This document shows, in pieces, positions 63,002 through 64,000 of a DNA stretch of 64,000 nucleotides. The notes beneath the pieces are model-generated. The model did no database searches and was not told where the DNA came from. It saw nothing but the letters and a program-made list of their open reading frames with translations. Source of the stretch: Thalassomonas sp. RHCl1. GTDB lineage: Bacteria > Pseudomonadota > Gammaproteobacteria > Enterobacterales > Alteromonadaceae. The stretch spans positions 124,001 to 188,000 of the forward strand of contig NZ_CANDNZ010000003.1 in the NCBI RefSeq assembly GCF_947387555.1, given 5' to 3'. Each line of letters starts with the position of its first letter. The stretch's first letter is position 1. The position numbers were made by a program, and so were the translations under genes.

Positions 63002-63670
63002 CTAAGCATTTAATTCAAACTGGCGATGGTATTGCTCGCGGGCAATTTCTGTCGACATAGACCACAGCAGCATAAAGGCACAGCCGGTTAGGAAACTTTT
63101 CAACTCCAGGTAATGGTAAAAAACCCAGTTCCAATGGCTAAATAGTTGCGCGATTTCCACGCTGAAACCGATTTCGTCCAGGTGGCGGATAAAGTTTTCT
63201 GCCAGCGCCAGCAAGTCGATAAACATAAACACTGAAAACAAACTGGCAAAGGCGACTTCTGCTTTATACAAACGCACCTTGTCAACGGGTTTGTTCCGGG
63301 CGGCCAACCTTGCCCGGGTAAAGGGTGCCCTGAGCAGCACCATATAAAACAGCATCAGATCGGCAATAAAGTGGGTGGTGAACATGGCCGCGCCAAGCCA
63401 AACCGTGCTTTTGGTTTCGTCGGTATAAACATCACTGAAACCGGGTTCAATGGCAAATACAAAAATGGCTCTTTCTATGATTTTTATGAGAATAAAACCG
63501 GCGCATAAATAAACGATATTGATATCGTGACGGTTAACAAACATCACCGCTAATATGCTGACACAAAAAACAATAGTGATCAGTAAGGTATTTTTGCTGA
63601 CAATAGCAAAAGCTATGATGGCAAAGATCAGTGCCAGCTTGAGGATACTCTCATTTTTTATCGCACTCAC
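63002..63670 (-). CDS. Multi-pass membrane protein of unknown function
   Basis: 222 residues from a GTG at 63670, eight bases after GGAGGG. About five to six hydrophobic segments are visible, including a first pair at about 9-44 and a long one at 53-74; charged loops contain ARLAARNKPVDKVR. No family is recognised. Its start overlaps the stop of a 43-codon open frame (GTGA), so expression may be translationally coupled. Confidence 0.65.
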   Translation of the reverse strand: MSAIKNESILKLALIFAIIAFAIVSKNTLLITIVFCVSILAVMFVNRHDINIVYLCAGFILIKIIERAIFVFAIEPGFSDVYTDETKSTVWLGAAMFTTHFIADLMLFYMVLLRAPFTRARLAARNKPVDKVRLYKAEVAFASLFSVFMFIDLLALAENFIRHLDEIGFSVEIAQLFSHWNWVFYHYLELKSFLTGCAFMLLWSMSTEIAREQYHRQFELNA

Positions 63671-63798
63671 AGCAAGCGCCCTCCCCTGGTGGGATTTGTC
63701 ACTTGTTTGCCTGGCAGACAGGGTTGCCGGGTTAAGTACGGGGGCTGGTGTTGCTGCGGGTAATGGTTCACCCGGAAAAAAACAGCTTGCGTCTTCAT
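63667..63798 (-). CDS. Possible 43-residue leader or small protein coupled to the membrane protein
   Basis: A 43-codon frame starts at an ATG preceded by AAAGGATC at good spacing, and its TGA overlaps the GTG of the membrane protein. The product (MKTQAVFFRVNHYPQQHQ...) is basic, Pro/Gln-rich and unrecognised. The ribosome-binding site and the precise overlap suggest real translation; it may be a regulatory leader. Confidence 0.35.
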   Translation of the reverse strand: MKTQAVFFRVNHYPQQHQPPYLTRQPCLPGKQVTNPTRGGRLL

Positions 63799-64000
63799 AA
63801 TGATCCTTTTATTTCATTTGGATTTATTCGACTAACGGCCTGGCGGCAGTTGTTGCTGTTTTCTCCGGACAAGTCTGCGGCAGGTACACTGTTTCAGTGA
63901 ATCCTGGCAAAACTTGTTTAAGGCGGGCTTATATCAACTGCTTTGTAAAACAGTTGGCCTGCATACGGTTAAATCAGCTTTAGTTGCCGGTGGCCGATAA

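Overview
The window looks like chromosomal DNA of a marine gammaproteobacterium of the Alteromonadales, plausibly Colwelliaceae (Thalassomonas-like). This is inferred from gene style: a TonB receptor beside a soluble quinoprotein, a PEP-CTERM protein, LytTR two-component signalling, orphan T6SS-type effectors and moderate GC. No rRNA, tRNA, CRISPR array or intact transposase gene was recognised.

Layout. 1-7.8 kb: the end of a diguanylate cyclase, a secreted Cys-rich mini-protein, a GH18-like glycosidase with two discoidin-like domains, a ThDP enzyme, a DJ-1/PfpI protein and an MFS transporter. 8.3-15.4 kb: a small secreted YD-repeat protein, then a 1.9-kilo-residue RHS protein with an N-terminal transglutaminase-like domain, a variable toxin-like tail and a candidate immunity gene overlapping its stop codon. 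15.6-20.5 kb: quinoprotein sugar dehydrogenase, TonB receptor, LHPP-like HAD phosphatase and GDPD. 20.6-27.8 kb: an ABC ATPase and a permease/M1-peptidase fusion, divergent from a LytS/LytTR pair that probably controls them. A GDSL hydrolase follows.

The most unusual region is a single-direction biosynthetic and export locus at 29.26-47.97 kb. In order it encodes a stand-alone adenylation enzyme with an amino-acid-type FD motif, a fold-III PLP decarboxylase, a divergent acyl-CoA dehydrogenase, a KS III-like protein, an unknown protein, a second KS-like protein, a large halogenase-family flavoprotein, an alpha/beta hydrolase, a degenerate asparagine-synthetase-like protein and an acyl carrier protein. 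After a long inverted repeat come a TPR-like protein, a LolD-type ATPase, a lipoprotein, an FtsX/LolE-type permease, a LolA-like periplasmic protein, an outer-membrane barrel and a FadE-type acyl-CoA dehydrogenase. Genes overlap at many junctions, so the locus is probably one or two operons. The simplest reading (inference) is that an amino-acid-derived acyl-ACP is oxidised, extended and tailored into a lipid-like product, then moved to the outer membrane by a dedicated Lol-like route. I do not recognise the locus as a characterised pathway.

From 48 to 64 kb the DNA is AT-richer and patchy: a membrane protein of unknown function, a class 3 lipase cassette beside a frameshifted gene, an AraC remnant, a PEP-CTERM protein, an orphan protein with a eCIS-cargo-like look, an MCP, an HxlR/SnoaL-like pair, a LysR/DJ-1/SDR set, a Tae4 amidase effector with candidate immunity gene, and small hypothetical genes. 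Dispersed repeat fragments and palindromes of REP/RAYT appearance punctuate this part.
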